64,000 nucleotides of DNA from Romboutsia faecis (GCF_014323405.1 NZ_JACRWE010000002.1:62001-126000), one strand, 5' to 3'. Numbered from the stretch's first letter, positions 18,301-27,616 are shown. Program-made: numbers and translations. The notes: a model not told the origin generated them from the sequence alone.

Positions 18301-18847
18301 AATAGATTTATCTAATAAGAATCAAGCGATAAAAACATCATCTCAAGCTATAAATATATTAAGGACAAAGGTATCGGGAACTATTTATGATAGACAAAGA
18401 TTCTTAGATGCATGGAATAAACTGTCATCAAATGAGAAGAAGCATAAAGATATGGTTAAAATAAACGATGAGTATAAAAAGATTATAAGTATAACGGAAT
18501 CAGCTAGAGAAAATCTGAAATTCTATGAAAATGTAAAAAAAGATGCTAAAAGTCTAGTTAAAAATTATTCTTTAGCTAAAAGCTTGAATAGTACATCTAA
18601 CACTAAATCTGGAGCTAGAGGAAGTGCATCTAAGGCTTATACTAAAGCTAAGGAATACGGAGAGCATAGTAAAAACTCTACAAGGATGAAATATATGTAT
18701 GAGAAGTATGCAGATACAGTTAGTTTTTTAGATGGTGTAGCTTATTTACAGAAAAAAGATTTTACTAATGCAAAATCAAAGCTTAATAAGATAAAAGACT
18801 CTACACTAAAAAAAGTTTTAAGTGATCGTATAAAGCAGCTTCAATAA
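15332..18847 (+). CDS. Secreted cell-wall glucosaminidase with three C-terminal repeats
   Basis: 1171 aa from ATG 15332 (GAGGGGG at 15319-15326; the TTG at 15278 has none). Signal peptide ~1-27 (IKASA). An SH3-like region (~140-200) precedes a GH73/LytB-type endo-beta-N-acetylglucosaminidase domain (~335-470) with QEKYGVNASFMIGIAMNESGKG (catalytic candidate E364), KNNIFGLNA and YASDPYWGEK. From residue ~551 to the end are three tandem units of 208-210 aa, each beginning with an INKFE(Q/E)FYIYG-like motif. No LPXTG or known wall-anchor repeat; the repeats may bind the wall. An autolysin for growth or separation; the repeat domain is not one I recognise. Confidence 0.85.
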   Translation: MKIRSIISLAVMSLIIFQTNTIKASAFTFKDEKYETYKSKNAKQINISDDEYIPPEVKLDITEESNIDYLKKKTILKYEVAMANSNGEYTYVKGFNSLDKAIDEVNSIKNSKSTNEEIPVIIDENGIVVYATESIGRLTRLVDGVASSSRSYNVNVYPTSTSKNEITYVNHGYMDDMPIIDQTSNRVKVEINGVIGWIDKQEKQVIDKKERTVTNVVQVPLNQAKNLSYYKRSGNDLIHYMSSNIVGTGGYSSVIGKAPSFMKDGAKYYSYDGNYFYSSIEKLLSDAEKGNHNNSVNPNDIYYNYYLYLPGRTKTSYTANDINKYLNNNTSSNSILRNKGAEFIQAQEKYGVNASFMIGIAMNESGKGTSSIALSKNNIFGLNAVDASPGQSANYFKTVADCINEFGSHWMSKGYFNPSDWRYEGSSLGNKGFGVNVRYASDPYWGEKASSYMYAMDKYISGSSLSEHNKYSLGIYTTSSSVKDGKGNEMYKSSIDTVVPILSTSGSNYKINGDRQVSAKPTTGNYSWTNEMQVSTSSVKKINSSYSGALNQKQISAINKFEQFYIYGSYTNPTIDLSKSSSKITTKSQANDILAKTTDGKKRDRQIFLDEWNKLSSSEKSNSQMQKIYKEYNQIINVTEAAKEMLTYYEYIKSNANSIKQNRVKAIELYNRDNMSSGRRGICVKEYNEATKYGENSKNSERMNYINQKYHDSLNFLESVELLFANKTNESMTEAKKIVDSTLKNLAIDNINKFTKKYNYNQREVINRFEEFYMYGPLEAPSINLLDSNQYIKTSSQAKNILAKTIDGKKRDRQKFLDAWNKLSSSEKSNSDMQKIYKEYNKIINVTEAAKEMLTYYEYIKSNENSIKQNRVKAIELYNRDNMSSGRRGICVKEYNEATKYGENSKNSKRMNYINQKYHDSLNFLESVELLIGNKVDNANTEAKKIKDSNLSKTALENIKSYSNKYTYNQRQVINKFEEFYIYGPLSVPGIDLSNKNQAIKTSSQAINILRTKVSGTIYDRQRFLDAWNKLSSNEKKHKDMVKINDEYKKIISITESARENLKFYENVKKDAKSLVKNYSLAKSLNSTSNTKSGARGSASKAYTKAKEYGEHSKNSTRMKYMYEKYADTVSFLDGVAYLQKKDFTNAKSKLNKIKDSTLKKVLSDRIKQLQ
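16982..18844 (+). repeat. Three tandem ~624-bp in-frame repeats
   Basis: Within the glucosaminidase gene. Equivalent codons for NKLSS fall at 17171, 17795 and 18419, exactly 624 bp apart. Units 1 and 2 are nearly identical over long stretches (for example 17171-17460 and 17795-18084), while unit 3 is clearly diverged. Confidence 0.92.
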
Positions 18848-18864
18848 ATATGGCATATTAAAGA

Positions 18865-18902
18865 GAAATCCAAATGTACAAAGTTCATTTGGGTTTCTTT
18901 TT
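18865..18902 (+). terminator. Intrinsic terminator
   Basis: GAAATCCAAATG (18865-18876) pairs with CATTTGGGTTTC (18886-18897), then T's. Confidence 0.85.
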
Positions 18903-19122
18903 AGTTTATATGATCTAATAAGTTTTGTTAATTATACTTATTTAAAATATATAAAATAATAGACAAATATATACAAAGTACTATAAAAATGATATACTTT
19001 TTAAGTTATATTAAACGAAAAATGAATTAAAATGTAAAAAGGTTCTTAAAATTTATTATTATTTAGTTTTTCAAAGATAAAAATAGGACAAACTAAAATA
19101 AACGAAAAGTAGAAGGATGATT

Positions 19123-20232
19123 ATGGGAAAATTAGAATTAATTATAGCCAAAATGCTTGTTACGATTTTAAATGTAATTACACTTTATCTAAAACCTCGA
19201 CGTAATAAAATTACTTATATTTCTTATAGGTCTAATAACATTACAACAGAAATAAAGCTGATTAGTGATGAAATTCATAAAATTGAGCCAAATACAAAAG
19301 AAGTATTTTTAATGTTGAAGTATAAAAATACTTTGCTTGATAAATTTAGATATGTAATAGAGATTATAAAACAAGTTTATCATGTCAAAACATCTAAGGT
19401 AGTTATAATAGATGGTAATAACTTTGTAATCTCAAATATAAATAAAAAAGATACTAGAGTAGTTCAAATATGGCATGCATGCGGTGCAATTAAAAAGTTT
19501 GGAAAAGATTTTGAAAGAAAGTATGAAATAAAAAATTATGATTTCGTAATAACTTGTAGTTCAAGCTCTAAGGCAATATTATCAAGTGCATTTGATGTAA
19601 AAGAAGATCAAGTTGTACCACTTGGTTATTCGAAGACAGATTTATTATTTGATAAACATATCATGAATAAATATAAAAGTAAAATGTATAAAAAATATCC
19701 GTTTTTAAAGGGGAAAAAGGTAGTTCTATATGCTCCAACATTTAGAGGAGAAGCTGTATATGATAAACAGATGCTTAAGGTTGATGTAGAAAATATATCA
19801 AAGTCATTAGGTGATGAGTATATATTATTATGTAAATATCATCCGATTATAAATAGTACTAAAGATTATAGTGAAATAGAAAATCTTTATAATGTATCAG
19901 ATGAATCATTATACAAGCTATTTGCTGTGACAGATATTTTAATATCAGATTTCTCAGCGATAATATATGATTTCTCAATTTTAGAAAAACCTATCATACT
20001 ATATACTCCAGATTTAGAACATTATAAACAAAATAGAGGATTGTATGTTGACTATGAAGAGTTTGCACCTGGAAAAATAACATATAGTGAGGAAGAACTT
20101 ATTAATACAATACTTAATAATAATGTAGATGTAGAAAAAGTTAAAGCATTAAAAAATAATTTCTTTGATTACAAAGATGGAAAATCTACAAGTAGAATAG
20201 CAAAATTTGTAGTTGAGTTATTAAAAAGATAA
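19123..20232 (+). CDS. CDP-glycerol glycerophosphotransferase family protein (TagB-like)
   Basis: 369 aa. ATG 19123 is preferred because the AGAAGG site (19111-19116) abuts the ATG at 19117. Glyphos_transf domain without an N-terminal extension: QIWHACGAIKKFGKD (~113-127) carries the conserved His, followed by LGYSKTDLLF, KVVLYAPTFRGE (~200-211), CKYHP and SDFSAIIYDFSILEKP (~285-300). Such enzymes transfer glycerol-phosphate from CDP-glycerol to a lipid-linked acceptor at the membrane; the WHA.GA.K variant and small size suit the priming (TagB-like) or related step. First of five co-directional wall-polymer genes (19.1-26.2 kb). Confidence 0.83.
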   Translation: MGKLELIIAKMLVTILNVITLYLKPRRNKITYISYRSNNITTEIKLISDEIHKIEPNTKEVFLMLKYKNTLLDKFRYVIEIIKQVYHVKTSKVVIIDGNNFVISNINKKDTRVVQIWHACGAIKKFGKDFERKYEIKNYDFVITCSSSSKAILSSAFDVKEDQVVPLGYSKTDLLFDKHIMNKYKSKMYKKYPFLKGKKVVLYAPTFRGEAVYDKQMLKVDVENISKSLGDEYILLCKYHPIINSTKDYSEIENLYNVSDESLYKLFAVTDILISDFSAIIYDFSILEKPIILYTPDLEHYKQNRGLYVDYEEFAPGKITYSEEELINTILNNNVDVEKVKALKNNFFDYKDGKSTSRIAKFVVELLKR

Positions 20233-20310
20233 TAGGATTAAAATAATTATCATGATGATTTAAATAAATATAAACAAACTTTATCAAAGTAAATGAAAGG
20301 AACGTATACA

Positions 20311-23127
20311 GTGTCAAAATTTAAAAATACATTAAAAAATTCTAACCTAATATATATACACAGGACAGAGAATATTATAGAACTTAAATTTGATATAGAA
20401 TTAGATGAAAATGTAGATGATTTTATTAAGGGGTTATACCTTATCGTAAAAAGAAGAACTGATAATGTGGCTAATAAATTTCAACTAGATTTAGAAACTA
20501 AAAATTATAAAAAAGCTACATTGTTAGCTAAAATAGATATACAAGCTTTTATTCAATTTATAGAAGGTTCAAGATGTGATCTTTATATAGCCAACGATGC
20601 ACACAAATCTTTAGATAGAGTTTCTAGTATGGATATAGATCTTTCAGATGCTGTCTATTATGATAAAAACTCAAAGCAATATATAAGATTCTATACCACA
20701 GAAAGAGGAAATGCTTCTATTTTTATAGACCGTAATGAAAAGATTACGAATATAAAGACTATTGAACTTAGTGAATCAGGATTATTGAATATAAATGGAT
20801 ATATAAATCTTGATAGATTATCGATAAATTATACTGATGATTTTAAAATTTATTGTAAGGTTAAGTATAAAGAGTATACTTCTAATATAAATTGCTTAAC
20901 TCTACATTTTAATAAAAATGATGAATGTACTCATGAATTTAATATAAATCTTGATTTGAAACAATTAAATTTAGATGAATATTTAGATGTTATAAATTTA
21001 GTTATAGGATACTGTGATGGAGATATAGAGAAGGAAACACCACTCTATACTAAAAGTAAAACAAGTGTAACAATGACCATTAAAGATGAAGGAAGAAAAT
21101 GGCTTGCTGTTTTTAAGTCTGAAAATAATCAGGGGAAATTAAGAGTAAATGTTAGTGATATAAGTCATGAGATAGAAATCAGTGAAGTATATGTAGATGT
21201 AGATTCAATGACATTAAAATTAAATGAAGAAGATACTCATAATAGTTCTTTAATTCCAAAAGGCGATATAGATGTATTATTTAGAAATCGTACATTAAAA
21301 GAACAATATAATGTAGTATCGTCATTTACAGGAACAGAAATTGTAATACCACTAAATAACTTTTTAAAACTTAAAGGAATTGAGTTTGGTATTTATGATA
21401 TATATATAGTTCATAATGGGATGGAGTATCGATTTGCATCAAGATTAGATGAAATCGAAAATAAAAAGGAAATTATGATTTTTCCGAGATGTTTGCAATA
21501 CGATGTAAAAAATCAAGCTGCGGTAATTGAGCCTTATTATACATTAATTAATAATTTAGCACTTGAAATAAGAAGATACTTAGAAATAAAAAAAGTAGAT
21601 AGTGTTGATATTATAGATGGAAATATAAGAATAAAAGGTTCGATGTATGTAAGAAATGCTGTTGATAAGACAGTGCCAAATGAAATGATTGGAAAGATAA
21701 TACTAAAAGGGGATTATGGTAGAATATATGAACTTGAAAGTAAATGGAGTATTAAATTAAAAAAGAATGCTTTAGTTCAGCATGACTTCGAAGCTATTAT
21801 TGAAAAATCTCAATTTAAAGATATAACACTTGGAAATATTTTATCAAACTTATCAGGAGCTTTAAGTGAATGTGAAATTACAAGTTACCTTAGCGGAATA
21901 AAGTTCTCTATAAATATAAATCCATTAGCAATAAGAACAACAATGGAAGATAAGTTTAAGAAATATAAAGTGTTTAAAACGATAATAGAAAGGATAAAGC
22001 TTCCTCTTTATAATTTCATAAATAGAGTATTTCCAAAAAATAAAAAGATGGTATTATTCCAAAGTTATTATGGAAAAAGCTATTCTTGTAACCCAAGAGC
22101 AATATATGAAGAATTACTTGAATCTAATGCAGATTTCAAATATGTATGGGTTCAAAATGATATATACAAAGAATTACCAGGTAAACCTATAATGGTAAGG
22201 CCAAGAAGTTTAGCGTATTACTACTATATGGCTAGATCTAATTATTTTGTAAATAATGCTAACTTCCCAGACTTTTTTGAAAAGAGACCTGGTGTTGTAA
22301 ACTTACAAACTTGGCATGGTACCCCTTTAAAAAGATTAGGTTTCGATGTAAGTGAAGATTCATTAGCATATAAAGAAAATACATCGGAAGAACTTATGGC
22401 GAGAATACGTAAATGGGATATGTTAGTTGTACCAAATGCATATACGGGGGAAATTTTATCCAGAGCTTATAAGTATGAAAATACAGTTTTGGAAACAGGT
22501 TACCCTAGAAATGATGTTTTTTATAAAGACAATGTAGACACAAAGAGGCAAGAGCTTAGAAGGAAGTTGAATATACCGAAAGGAAAAAAAGTAATACTAT
22601 ACGCACCTACATGGAGAGAAAATGAAAGTAGAAACTCGACTTATAATACTCCATTTAATATAGATACGTTTGCATCTGAATTTGGTAATGAATATGTGCT
22701 ACTTTTAAGACTACATTATTTTGATGCGAGTAGAGTAGATAGTGGAAACTACGGCGATTTAGTTAGAAATGTATCGTTCTATGATGATATATCTGATTTA
22801 TATTTAATATCAGATATATTAATAACTGATTATTCATCGGTTATGTTTGACTTTGCAAATTCAAATAAACCAATATTATTCTATACTTACGATTTAGATT
22901 CATATAAAAATGATCTAAGAGGACTTTATTTTGACTTTGAAAATAAAGCACCTGGTCCAGTTATAGTAGAAGAAAAACAATTATTTGAAAGTATTAGAAA
23001 GATAGAAGATATTAGATTAGATTACGCTACAAAATATAAAGAGTTTAGAGAAACATTCTGTTCGCTAGAAGATGGAGGGGCATCAAAACGAGTAGTGAAT
23101 TCAGTATTTAATTTAAAAAGAAAATAA
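20311..23127 (+). CDS. Large CDP-glycerol glycerophosphotransferase (TagF-like polymerase)
   Basis: 938 aa from GTG 20311, which lies 9 nt after AAAGGA; the ATG at 20293 would overlap that site. The C-terminal ~375 residues are the Glyphos_transf domain: VLFQSYYGKSYSCNPRAIYE, QTWHGTPLKRLGFD (catalytic His), ETGYPRNDVF, VILYAPTWREN and TDYSSVMFDFANSNKP. The ~560-residue N-terminal part is beta-rich without membrane spans and has no function I can name; it may measure or hold the chain. Polymerises glycerol-phosphate onto the primed lipid carrier. 14 bp before the GT4 gene, so same operon. Confidence 0.87.
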   Translation: MSKFKNTLKNSNLIYIHRTENIIELKFDIELDENVDDFIKGLYLIVKRRTDNVANKFQLDLETKNYKKATLLAKIDIQAFIQFIEGSRCDLYIANDAHKSLDRVSSMDIDLSDAVYYDKNSKQYIRFYTTERGNASIFIDRNEKITNIKTIELSESGLLNINGYINLDRLSINYTDDFKIYCKVKYKEYTSNINCLTLHFNKNDECTHEFNINLDLKQLNLDEYLDVINLVIGYCDGDIEKETPLYTKSKTSVTMTIKDEGRKWLAVFKSENNQGKLRVNVSDISHEIEISEVYVDVDSMTLKLNEEDTHNSSLIPKGDIDVLFRNRTLKEQYNVVSSFTGTEIVIPLNNFLKLKGIEFGIYDIYIVHNGMEYRFASRLDEIENKKEIMIFPRCLQYDVKNQAAVIEPYYTLINNLALEIRRYLEIKKVDSVDIIDGNIRIKGSMYVRNAVDKTVPNEMIGKIILKGDYGRIYELESKWSIKLKKNALVQHDFEAIIEKSQFKDITLGNILSNLSGALSECEITSYLSGIKFSININPLAIRTTMEDKFKKYKVFKTIIERIKLPLYNFINRVFPKNKKMVLFQSYYGKSYSCNPRAIYEELLESNADFKYVWVQNDIYKELPGKPIMVRPRSLAYYYYMARSNYFVNNANFPDFFEKRPGVVNLQTWHGTPLKRLGFDVSEDSLAYKENTSEELMARIRKWDMLVVPNAYTGEILSRAYKYENTVLETGYPRNDVFYKDNVDTKRQELRRKLNIPKGKKVILYAPTWRENESRNSTYNTPFNIDTFASEFGNEYVLLLRLHYFDASRVDSGNYGDLVRNVSFYDDISDLYLISDILITDYSSVMFDFANSNKPILFYTYDLDSYKNDLRGLYFDFENKAPGPVIVEEKQLFESIRKIEDIRLDYATKYKEFRETFCSLEDGGASKRVVNSVFNLKRK

Positions 23128-23141
23128 TTTGAGGTGTAGTA

Positions 23142-24302
23142 ATGAAAATTTATTTTTTAATATTCGACATATATGGGTTAGGTGGGACAGTGAGAACAGT
23201 ACTAAATGTAGCAAACTACCTAGCTGAAAATGGCTATGACATTGAAATAATAAGTGTTTTTAAATTTAATAAAGAAGCATCGTTTTATATAGATCCGAGA
23301 ATAAAGATAAAAGTCTTAGTAGATAGAAAGAAAAGCAATGGTAGTGGTATAACAGGAAAGATTAAATCAGATTTAAGGAAAATTAGGAGTTTTGTTATAC
23401 ATCCGGATGATGAAGCATATAGTTTCTTTAGTCTATTTTCTGATATAAAGATGATTAGATATTTGAAGACTATAAAAAAGGGGATTTTAATAACTACAAG
23501 ACCGAGTTTTAATATACTAGCGACCAAGTATATTAATAAAAATGTTACGTTAATAGGTCAGGAACACTTAAATATAACTATATATCCAGCAAGAATGAAG
23601 AATTCAATAATAAAATCATATGGAAAGTTAGATTACTTGGCAACGCTTACAGATGCAGATACAAAAGACTATGAAGATTTATTGAATAATCAAAAAGTAT
23701 CCGTAATTAAATTGACAAATTCTGTACCAAGGCTAGAGCATGTGAAATCTAATTTAGAAAATAAAGTAATTATAGCAGCGGGGAGATTAGTTAATCAAAA
23801 AGGTTTTGATCTATTAATAGACGCATTTGAAATAGTTAAAGAAAGATATCCTGATTGGAAGGTTAAGATATTTGGAAAAGGTAGAGATAAGAGGGACTTA
23901 ACGCTTAGAATTATTGAAAAAGGCTTATATAATCATGTACTACTTATGGGGCCTACAAATGATATTGAACTAGAGTTAGAAAACGCATCTATATTTGCTC
24001 TAAGTTCTAGATATGAAGGGTTTGGAATGGTAATCGTAGAAGCAATGCAATGTGGCGTTCCAGTGGTAAGTTTTGATTGTCCTAGAGGACCAGGCGAGAT
24101 AATAACTCATGGAGAAGATGGAATATTAGTTGAGGATGGAAATATAAATGAGTTTGCTAAAGAACTAATGAATCTAATGGGCAATTATGAGAAACGAAAA
24201 GAATTAGGTAATAATGCTATTGATAGTGTAAAGAAATACGAGATAGATGTTATAGGTAATGAGTGGATTAAGTTATTTGAAAAAATAAAATCTAATAAAT
24301 AA
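23142..24302 (+). CDS. Family 4 glycosyltransferase
   Basis: 386 aa, ribosome site GAGGTG. GT-B enzyme: N-terminal IYGLGGTVRTVLNVANYLAE (10-29) glycine loop, then the C-terminal nucleotide-sugar domain with AAGRLVNQKGFDLLIDAF (~210-227), KIFGKGRDKRDL, SSRYEGFGMVIVEAMQCGVP (~289-308; the E-x7-E motif) and DCPRGPGEII. The position between two glycerophosphotransferase genes suggests it glycosylates the poly(glycerol-phosphate) chain or its linkage unit (TagE-like role), an inference from context. Followed by a terminator. Confidence 0.85.
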   Translation: MKIYFLIFDIYGLGGTVRTVLNVANYLAENGYDIEIISVFKFNKEASFYIDPRIKIKVLVDRKKSNGSGITGKIKSDLRKIRSFVIHPDDEAYSFFSLFSDIKMIRYLKTIKKGILITTRPSFNILATKYINKNVTLIGQEHLNITIYPARMKNSIIKSYGKLDYLATLTDADTKDYEDLLNNQKVSVIKLTNSVPRLEHVKSNLENKVIIAAGRLVNQKGFDLLIDAFEIVKERYPDWKVKIFGKGRDKRDLTLRIIEKGLYNHVLLMGPTNDIELELENASIFALSSRYEGFGMVIVEAMQCGVPVVSFDCPRGPGEIITHGEDGILVEDGNINEFAKELMNLMGNYEKRKELGNNAIDSVKKYEIDVIGNEWIKLFEKIKSNK

Positions 24303-24317
24303 TAATTTTATATATGG

Positions 24318-24351
24318 AAAAAGGTGAGCTACAATAGAGTTCACCTTTTTT
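24318..24351 (+). terminator. Intrinsic terminator
   Basis: AAAAAGGTGAGCT (24318-24330) pairs with AGTTCACCTTTTT (24338-24350), T-rich tail. Confidence 0.88.
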
Positions 24352-24549
24352 GTATAATATGTGAGCGAAAATTAAAAACTATTATACCAGATCATAATAA
24401 TATATGAAATAAAGATTGAGTAAAAGATGTTTGCGAATAAAGTCAGAATATGATATTTCTTGAAAATAAAACTTTTATAAGTGTAATCTTTTTGATATAA
24501 TATATTGATGTATGAACGTAGAATTAGTATGGGGAAGGAGATAAACCTA

Positions 24550-25776
24550 ATGAAAAGTGCAATTCTAAAGTTACTAAAAAAGCACCCTAAAGTTTTTAAG
24601 TTTGTAAAACGTAGCATAACAAAAGTCAAAAGGTTTGCATTTAAACACTTTAGGCAACTAGTACCCGTAGACGATAAGATGGTTATATTTGATTCTTTTT
24701 TAGGTAAAGGATACTCTTGTAACCCTAGAGCTATATATGAAGAAATGTTGAGTCAAGAAAAGTTTAATGATTGGAAATTTATATGGGTAATGAGAAAGCC
24801 ATCATCGTTACAGCTAGATAGAGGAGAAGTAGTAAGATACAATAGTTTAAAACATTTCTACTATTTAGCTAAATCAAAATACTGGATATTTAACTCAAAA
24901 ACACCATCATATATGTATAAGAAAAGTAACCAGATATATCTTCAAACATGGCATGGTACACCTTTAAAAAAGTTGGCCAGAGATATAGAAATAGGAGAAA
25001 ATGCAACCTTCTATAGAACTCAGATGTCTAAAGATGATATGGTGAAAACTTATGATCAAGATGTTGAAAAATATAACTATCTAATATCTCCAAATGAGTA
25101 TTCAACAGATAAGTTTATTTCAGCATTTGGTGTAGGAAGAGATAAGATAATTGAAACAGGATATCCAAGAAATGACATTCTTACAAACTATGATAAGGAG
25201 CTTGTTGAAAGTATAAAAGATAACTTAGGAATAGACAAATCTAAGAAAGTTATATTATATGCTCCAACATGGAGAGATAATATATATGATGTTAAAGGAT
25301 ATTCATTTACGCCTAAGGTTGACTTTAAGAAGTGGAGAGAAGTATTAGGTGATGATTATTTCGTTATATATAAACCACACTATTTAATAGTAAATAATAT
25401 AGATCAAGAAGGATTAGAGGACTTTGTATACTTCTCAAAGGCGACAGATAGTATAAATGAATTGTACTTAGTAAGTGATTTACTTATAACAGATTACTCA
25501 AGTGTATTTTTTGACTATTCTATTTTAAGAAGACCAATGTTATTTTACATGTTTGACTTAGATGACTATGATGAAAATATAAGAGGATTCTATATAGATA
25601 TAAATGATTTACCAGGTCCAATAATTCAAGATGAGGACGTATTATTAAGCAATATTAAAGATTTAGATACTGTAGTAAATGATTACAAAATAAAATATGA
25701 AAGATTTACAAGGCAAATATGCTCTTTAGAAGATGGACACGCATCAGAACGGGTTGTAGATTTAGTATTTGAATAA
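24550..25776 (+). CDS. CDP-glycerol glycerophosphotransferase (TagF/TarF-like)
   Basis: 408 aa from ATG 24550, 9 nt after GGGAAGGAG; the computed TTG at 24505 lacks a site. A basic amphipathic N-terminus (KLLKKHPKVFKFVKRSITK) probably binds the membrane surface. The catalytic domain is paralogous to the C-terminal half of the 20311-23127 product: FDSFLGKGYSCNPRAIYEE, QTWHGTPLKKLARD, ETGYPRNDI, VILYAPTWRD, YKPHY and TDYSSVFFDYSILRRP. Likely adds the first glycerol-phosphates or serves as a second polymerase. 33 bp upstream of tagD, which makes its substrate. Confidence 0.87.
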   Translation: MKSAILKLLKKHPKVFKFVKRSITKVKRFAFKHFRQLVPVDDKMVIFDSFLGKGYSCNPRAIYEEMLSQEKFNDWKFIWVMRKPSSLQLDRGEVVRYNSLKHFYYLAKSKYWIFNSKTPSYMYKKSNQIYLQTWHGTPLKKLARDIEIGENATFYRTQMSKDDMVKTYDQDVEKYNYLISPNEYSTDKFISAFGVGRDKIIETGYPRNDILTNYDKELVESIKDNLGIDKSKKVILYAPTWRDNIYDVKGYSFTPKVDFKKWREVLGDDYFVIYKPHYLIVNNIDQEGLEDFVYFSKATDSINELYLVSDLLITDYSSVFFDYSILRRPMLFYMFDLDDYDENIRGFYIDINDLPGPIIQDEDVLLSNIKDLDTVVNDYKIKYERFTRQICSLEDGHASERVVDLVFE

Positions 25777-25808
25777 AATAAAACTATATAGATTTAGGAG
25801 TAAAGATC

Positions 25809-26216
25809 ATGAAAAAAGTTTTAACATACGGAACATTTGATTTATTACATTACGGACATTTAAATATTCTAAAAAAATGTAAGCAATTAGGAGATTACTT
25901 AGTTGTAGCATTATCTTCAGATGAATTTAATGAAATAAAAGGCAAAAAGTCTGTCATGAGTTTTGAAGAAAGAAAAGAAATTTTAGAAAATATTAAATAT
26001 GTTGATGAGGTTATAAGAGAAGATCATTGGGATCAAAAAATCGATGATGTAAAGAAACATGACATTGACATATTTGTTATGGGAGATGATTGGAAGGGTA
26101 AATTTGACTTTTTAAAGGATTACTGTGAAGTTATATATCTTCCTAGAACTAAGTCAATATCAACAACTTTATTAAAGCAAATAATAAATAAAGATGAAGA
26201 AAAAATAAAACTATAA
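25809..26216 (+). CDS. tagD: Glycerol-3-phosphate cytidylyltransferase
   Basis: 135 aa. Makes CDP-glycerol from CTP and glycerol-3-phosphate. The nucleotidyltransferase HxGH motif is H14-Y-G-H17 in TYGTFDLLHYGHLNIL, and the second signature is R113-TKSISTT (RTEGISTT in B. subtilis TagD). Length and the GDDWKGKFD segment (~92-100) match TagD/GCT. Directly downstream of a glycerophosphotransferase gene and two genes away from gpsA-supplied glycerol-3-P, giving a coherent CDP-glycerol supply line. Confidence 0.96.
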   Translation: MKKVLTYGTFDLLHYGHLNILKKCKQLGDYLVVALSSDEFNEIKGKKSVMSFEERKEILENIKYVDEVIREDHWDQKIDDVKKHDIDIFVMGDDWKGKFDFLKDYCEVIYLPRTKSISTTLLKQIINKDEEKIKL

Positions 26217-26230
26217 TATATAAATACGTT

Positions 26231-26271
26231 TAATTAAAAGGGTGTCTTAATTAAGATATCCTTTTTAATTA
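26231..26271 (+). terminator. tagD terminator
   Basis: TAATTAAAAGG at 26231 pairs with CCTTTTTAATTA ending 26271; an inner TCTTAATTAAGA extends the stem. Confidence 0.75.
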
Positions 26272-26283
26272 ATTGAGAATAGT

Positions 26284-26313
26284 CATTAAATATTAAAGAT
26301 ATAATATTTAATG
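26284..26313. promoter_or_regulatory. Perfect inverted repeat upstream of gpsA
   Basis: CATTAAATATT (26284-26294) and AATATTTAATG (26303-26313), 8-nt centre, no T tail; 69 bp before the gpsA start. Candidate operator. Confidence 0.35.
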
Positions 26314-26381
26314 ATATATCAAATTAACAAATTTTGTTTTATATATAATATTTAGGTAAATTTTGATTGGAGTGAATTAGT

Positions 26382-27389
26382 TTGAATAAAGTAAGTGTAT
26401 TAGGTGCAGGAAGCTGGGGATCGGCATTAGCATTAGTATTAGCTAAAAATGGATTTGATGTTTCTATGTGGACGTTGAATGAAGAGCAATGTAATTATAT
26501 AAATAAAAATAGAGAAAATATAGAATACCTTCCAGGGGTTCATATACCTGAAAATATTACTACAACGGTAAACCTAGAAGAAGCTGTAGTTGGAAGTGAA
26601 ATAATAGTACTAGCAGTTCCGTCCCAAGCTATTAGAATGGTTTGCCAGCAAATTAAACCTTTTATAACTGATGATCAGATATTAGTTGATGTTGCGAAAG
26701 GTTTAGAGAGTAATACCGGACTTAGATTATCTGATGTATGTAAAGAAGAGCTATATAATAATAAATATGTTGCACTTTCAGGTCCATCTCATGCAGAAGA
26801 AGTATCAAAAGAAATACCAACTACAGTAGTTGTATCATCACATGATATGAATGCAGCAGAGAAGGTTCAAGATGCATTTATGAATTCAAACTTTAGAGTT
26901 TATATTAACCAAGATATTATAGGTGTTGAATTGGGTGGAGCTCTTAAGAATATAATAGCGTTTGGAGCTGGTATCTGTGATGGCCTAGGGTACGGAGATA
27001 ATGCAAAGGCAGCATTAATGACTAGAGGTATTAGAGAAATATCTAGATTAGGTGTTGCTATGGGAGCAGAAGAAAGTACTTTTTCAGGGCTAACAGGTAT
27101 AGGAGATTTAATTGTGACATGTACAAGTATGCATAGTAGAAATAGAAGAGCTGGTATATTAATCGGACAAGGAAAAAGCCTAGAAGAAACATTGGAAGAG
27201 GTAAAAATGGTTGTTGAAGGTATAACAGCTACAAAGGTTGCTTATGAAGTATCTAAGAAATTAAATATAGATATGCCAATAACATCTGCAATTTATTCTG
27301 TATTATATGATAATAGTAATCCTAATGAGGTAGTAGCAGAGTTAATGATGAGAAAAAAAGTACATGAAATGGAAGATATCAGTAGGTAA
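26382..27389 (+). CDS. gpsA: Glycerol-3-phosphate dehydrogenase [NAD(P)+]
   Basis: 335 aa with a TTG start after TTGGAGTG. Reduces dihydroxyacetone phosphate to sn-glycerol-3-phosphate, precursor of phospholipids and of CDP-glycerol. N-terminal Rossmann motif VLGAGSWGSALA (6-17), VDVAKGLE, LSGPSHAEEV, catalytic-lysine region ELGGALKNIIAFGAGICDGLGYGDNAKAA (~185-213) and TFSGLTGIGDL. Full length. In this position it probably supplies the teichoic-acid pathway as well as lipid synthesis. Confidence 0.96.
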   Translation: MNKVSVLGAGSWGSALALVLAKNGFDVSMWTLNEEQCNYINKNRENIEYLPGVHIPENITTTVNLEEAVVGSEIIVLAVPSQAIRMVCQQIKPFITDDQILVDVAKGLESNTGLRLSDVCKEELYNNKYVALSGPSHAEEVSKEIPTTVVVSSHDMNAAEKVQDAFMNSNFRVYINQDIIGVELGGALKNIIAFGAGICDGLGYGDNAKAALMTRGIREISRLGVAMGAEESTFSGLTGIGDLIVTCTSMHSRNRRAGILIGQGKSLEETLEEVKMVVEGITATKVAYEVSKKLNIDMPITSAIYSVLYDNSNPNEVVAELMMRKKVHEMEDISR

Positions 27390-27408
27390 ATTATTAAAAA
27401 ATTTATTT

Positions 27409-27459
27409 CTCAATTCCTACTATTAATTACAAAAGAAATTGGATTTTGTAGGAATTGAG
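27409..27459 (+). terminator. Inverted repeat after gpsA
   Basis: CTCAATTCCTAC (27409-27420) and GTAGGAATTGAG (27448-27459), a perfect 12-bp stem with a 27-nt loop; weak T tail. Confidence 0.55.
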
Positions 27460-27616
27460 ATTATGTATTTATGATTAGATTATAGTTATAAACTTAAAAA
27501 TTGGAAATACTAAGATAACAAAAAATAATTTTAAACCATACTGTAATTTTAGATACTAAGTATATATTATATTTTGACACTAATACTTAAATTTAATTTT
27601 AAATATATTAAAATCG

